DNA of 64,000 nt from Duganella dendranthematis (GTDB lineage: Bacteria > Pseudomonadota > Gammaproteobacteria > Burkholderiales > Burkholderiaceae_D), in NCBI RefSeq assembly GCF_012849375.1, contig NZ_CP051684.1, forward strand, positions 3,038,001 through 3,102,000, given 5' to 3'. The position numbers and the translations under genes are program-made. The first letter of the stretch is position 1. Each line of letters begins with the position of its first letter. The notes beneath the pieces were generated by a model. That model was not told the origin of the DNA, ran no database searches, and saw only the letters and a list, made by a program, of their open reading frames with translations. Below are positions 62,769-64,000 of the stretch, piece after piece.

Positions 62769-62928
62769 TGATCTGAACTCGATATAACAAGAGGAACCAC
62801 GAACAACAGCAAAAAATTGTTTATCGCATGAGCGACATATTAAGCGTAGCGGTACGGCCGTTTCTCGATCACCGACATTGGCCATAATCGCGACAGCAGC
62901 AAGTTGTACGCCTCCATCGCCTATACCC

Positions 62929-63483
62929 TTATACAGGCTGCCCAGCGACGCGAAGCCACGGCCAGCGACTGCGATATGACGCGGCCTTGGTCTCGAAGAG
63001 ATCGCTGTATGGCGTCAACGGGTTTGCGGTGAGCAGACCTTGATAAAGCATGTCAAAACCGTTTGGTGCATAGACCGATTCCGGGCTAATGCCAACGCAG
63101 GTGGCTGGCATGAGGAAGCGGTCTATTCCATCGCGGGCGTTACGCAATGCCGGGTACGGATGACCGAAGTACGACTCATACCAAGTGTGGACGCGTGCCT
63201 GGTTCGACACCTCGACTGATACGTCGAGGTCGGCGAGGATGTCATCCACGCGCGCCTGCACGTTCCGCTCTGCGTCCTGACTCAGGTCGGCACTATCGAA
63301 ATAAAACAGGTCGTAGTCCTTGATATCGGCCTCCGGCGCGCGGTTGGTCTGAAGATTCCATACCGTCTGAAACAAGCACCCGGCAACCAGCCAGCCATCA
63401 GCAAGTGCCAGGTCATCCCAGCGATCGAGGATCGTGCGATTGTTGTAGTTTTTCAGTACATCGGTGCGAAATCGATCTTGCAT
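62929..63483 (-). CDS. Nucleotidyltransferase family protein
   Basis: A 184-residue protein with the NTP_transf_6 pattern: ALADGWLVAGCLFQTVWNLQ, then the acidic IKDYDLFYFDSADLSQDAER. This gives the DxD-like metal-binding pair with a further LDVSVEVSNQARVHTWYESY. Related proteins are encoded widely and have no settled role. There is no partner antitoxin gene within reach, so a toxin role is not supported. It stands alone with 245 bp upstream. Confidence 0.75.
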   Translation of the reverse strand: MQDRFRTDVLKNYNNRTILDRWDDLALADGWLVAGCLFQTVWNLQTNRAPEADIKDYDLFYFDSADLSQDAERNVQARVDDILADLDVSVEVSNQARVHTWYESYFGHPYPALRNARDGIDRFLMPATCVGISPESVYAPNGFDMLYQGLLTANPLTPYSDLFETKAASYRSRWPWLRVAGQPV

Positions 63484-63594
63484 AGCGTTGAAAATATTCC
63501 AGCAAAAAGGGATGAACTACGGAAGGATGACGGATTTAGGATTCACCGACTATCGCTCGCTAGAATAAATGAGCTTGGTCCTAAGCCCGGTGAC

Positions 63595-63643
63595 CGGCAG
63601 CTTGCGTCCCAAAGCTGCCGATCAGCGTTTATATATTTTTTTG
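63595..63643 (+). terminator. Orphan terminator-like hairpin
   Basis: CGGCAGCTT, 8-nt loop, AAGCTGCCG, then an AT-rich stretch ending in seven T. It reads on the plus strand, but no plus-strand gene precedes it, so it may mark an unannotated RNA or a remnant. Confidence 0.35.
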
Positions 63644-63728
63644 GCGCTCAGATTTTGCTGATTTGCGCTGTGGAGCATTAGGAGGGAAATTGAGCGTAAT
63701 CACCTTCTCGAAGCAAATGATTGGTATA

Positions 63729-64000
63729 TTACTGGGAGGTTGATTTTTTCCACTGCTCACTGGTAGACAGCAGTTTCGCTTCGATGAGCTCACCAAAATA
63801 ATCTCCCATGTGTCCAGCCGGACCGCGCTCAAAACGACCTGTGACAGAAACTACTGGCCTGCTGTTTGTATCAGGAAGACCAAGCTGGACCCAAAGTGCT
63901 GAGTGTTTATCAAGGATTTGCCACGTCTCCCCAGGCTCGGATGGCATCGGATATATAGCAGAATGTTCGAATCCAGACGCATATATTCCTTGAACAGTCA
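63729..64000 (-). CDS. Partial gene of unknown function at the right edge
   Basis: The frame is open on the minus strand from 63729 to the window edge, so the 5' end is missing. The visible part reads GIYASGFEHSAIYPMPSEPG, ILDKHSALWVQLGLPD, VSVTGRFERGPAGHMGDYFG, a strand-rich soluble or secreted protein. An internal ATG at 63947 is not likely to be the start, because coding-like residues continue upstream. No family can be named. Confidence 0.6.
   Translation of the reverse strand, partial: TVQGIYASGFEHSAIYPMPSEPGETWQILDKHSALWVQLGLPDTNSRPVVSVTGRFERGPAGHMGDYFGELIEAKLLSTSEQWKKSTSQ

Noticed and set aside
62929..63483. Toxin half of a nucleotidyltransferase toxin-antitoxin pair
   Set aside because: No adjacent antitoxin-like gene is present within coupling distance.
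63478..63681. 67-codon plus-strand frame near the right end
   Set aside because: No ribosome site, overlaps the start of the nucleotidyltransferase, and crosses the hairpin; not protein-like.
1..64000. tRNA, rRNA, CRISPR arrays, insertion sequences, prophage
   Set aside because: No cloverleaf, spaced direct repeats, transposase or integrase was recognised by reading intergenic regions and proteins; a covariance search was not possible.

Overview
The window is about 64 kb of high-GC bacterial chromosome with short intergenic gaps. Gene content points to a betaproteobacterium of the Oxalobacteraceae (Massilia/Duganella/Rugamonas-like): a PhaM-type PHB-granule protein, TamA/TamB, Csu-type fimbriae, many c-di-GMP enzymes, a TonB-dependent receptor and PhoX. 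The genus is inferred from content only; no rRNA or tRNA gene was found. There is no IS element, integrase, CRISPR array or phage module. The last ~1.8 kb looks less GC-rich and carries poorly characterised genes.

Layout. 1-4.3 kb: end of a Csu-type chaperone/usher operon (chaperone cut by the window edge, usher, two-domain tip protein) and a convergent mini spore-coat-U-like protein. 4.7-5.3 kb: HxlR regulator with an upstream dyad. 5.4-10.6 kb: TPR-GAF-GGDEF cyclase, tag and an MnmC-like gene in a tight operon. 10.6-13.4 kb: sensor-less histidine kinase, REC-TPR regulator and a small protein. 13.4-16.2 kb: PhaM and two DUF3108 proteins. 16.2-21.2 kb: a three-gene SMC module (kleisin-like, MksE-like, SMC-like ATPase) resembling MksFEB/Wadjet JetABC but with no adjacent MksG/JetD nuclease. 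21.3-24.6 kb: membrane protein, an S9 peptidase with an apparent frameshift, and a 37-aa ORF. 24.6-31 kb: tamA-tamB. 31-34.8 kb: queC and a CHASE-PAS-GAF-GGDEF protein. 34.8-42 kb: small unknowns, a double-GAF histidine kinase, AraC regulators, and a YcaC-like hydrolase with an NTF2-like partner. 41.9-45.3 kb: a secreted SAM hydrolase downstream of a TonB receptor broken by an in-frame amber codon. 45.4-51 kb: REC-DUF3369-HD-GYP, a PQQ-type sugar dehydrogenase lipoprotein, and PhoX with a good Pho box. 51-64 kb: DUF3016, thioesterase, dienelactone hydrolase, an MshQ-like surface protein, M28 peptidase, SDR, two Asr-like small proteins, alpha/beta hydrolase, OsmC, AraC-GyrI, a nucleotidyltransferase and a partial gene.

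How the genes fit together. Two GGDEF cyclases with intact active and inhibitory sites, one HD-GYP phosphodiesterase and two orphan-type kinases suggest heavy investment in the sessile/motile switch, matching the fimbrial operon and the MshQ-like protein. The envelope is served by TamAB and many secreted hydrolases. The best candidate for an under-described system is the SMC module at 16.2-21.2 kb. The best small-scale signals are the two coding lesions, three hairpins or dyads placed at start codons or just upstream of regulators, a Pho box, and a dispersed 28-nt palindrome.
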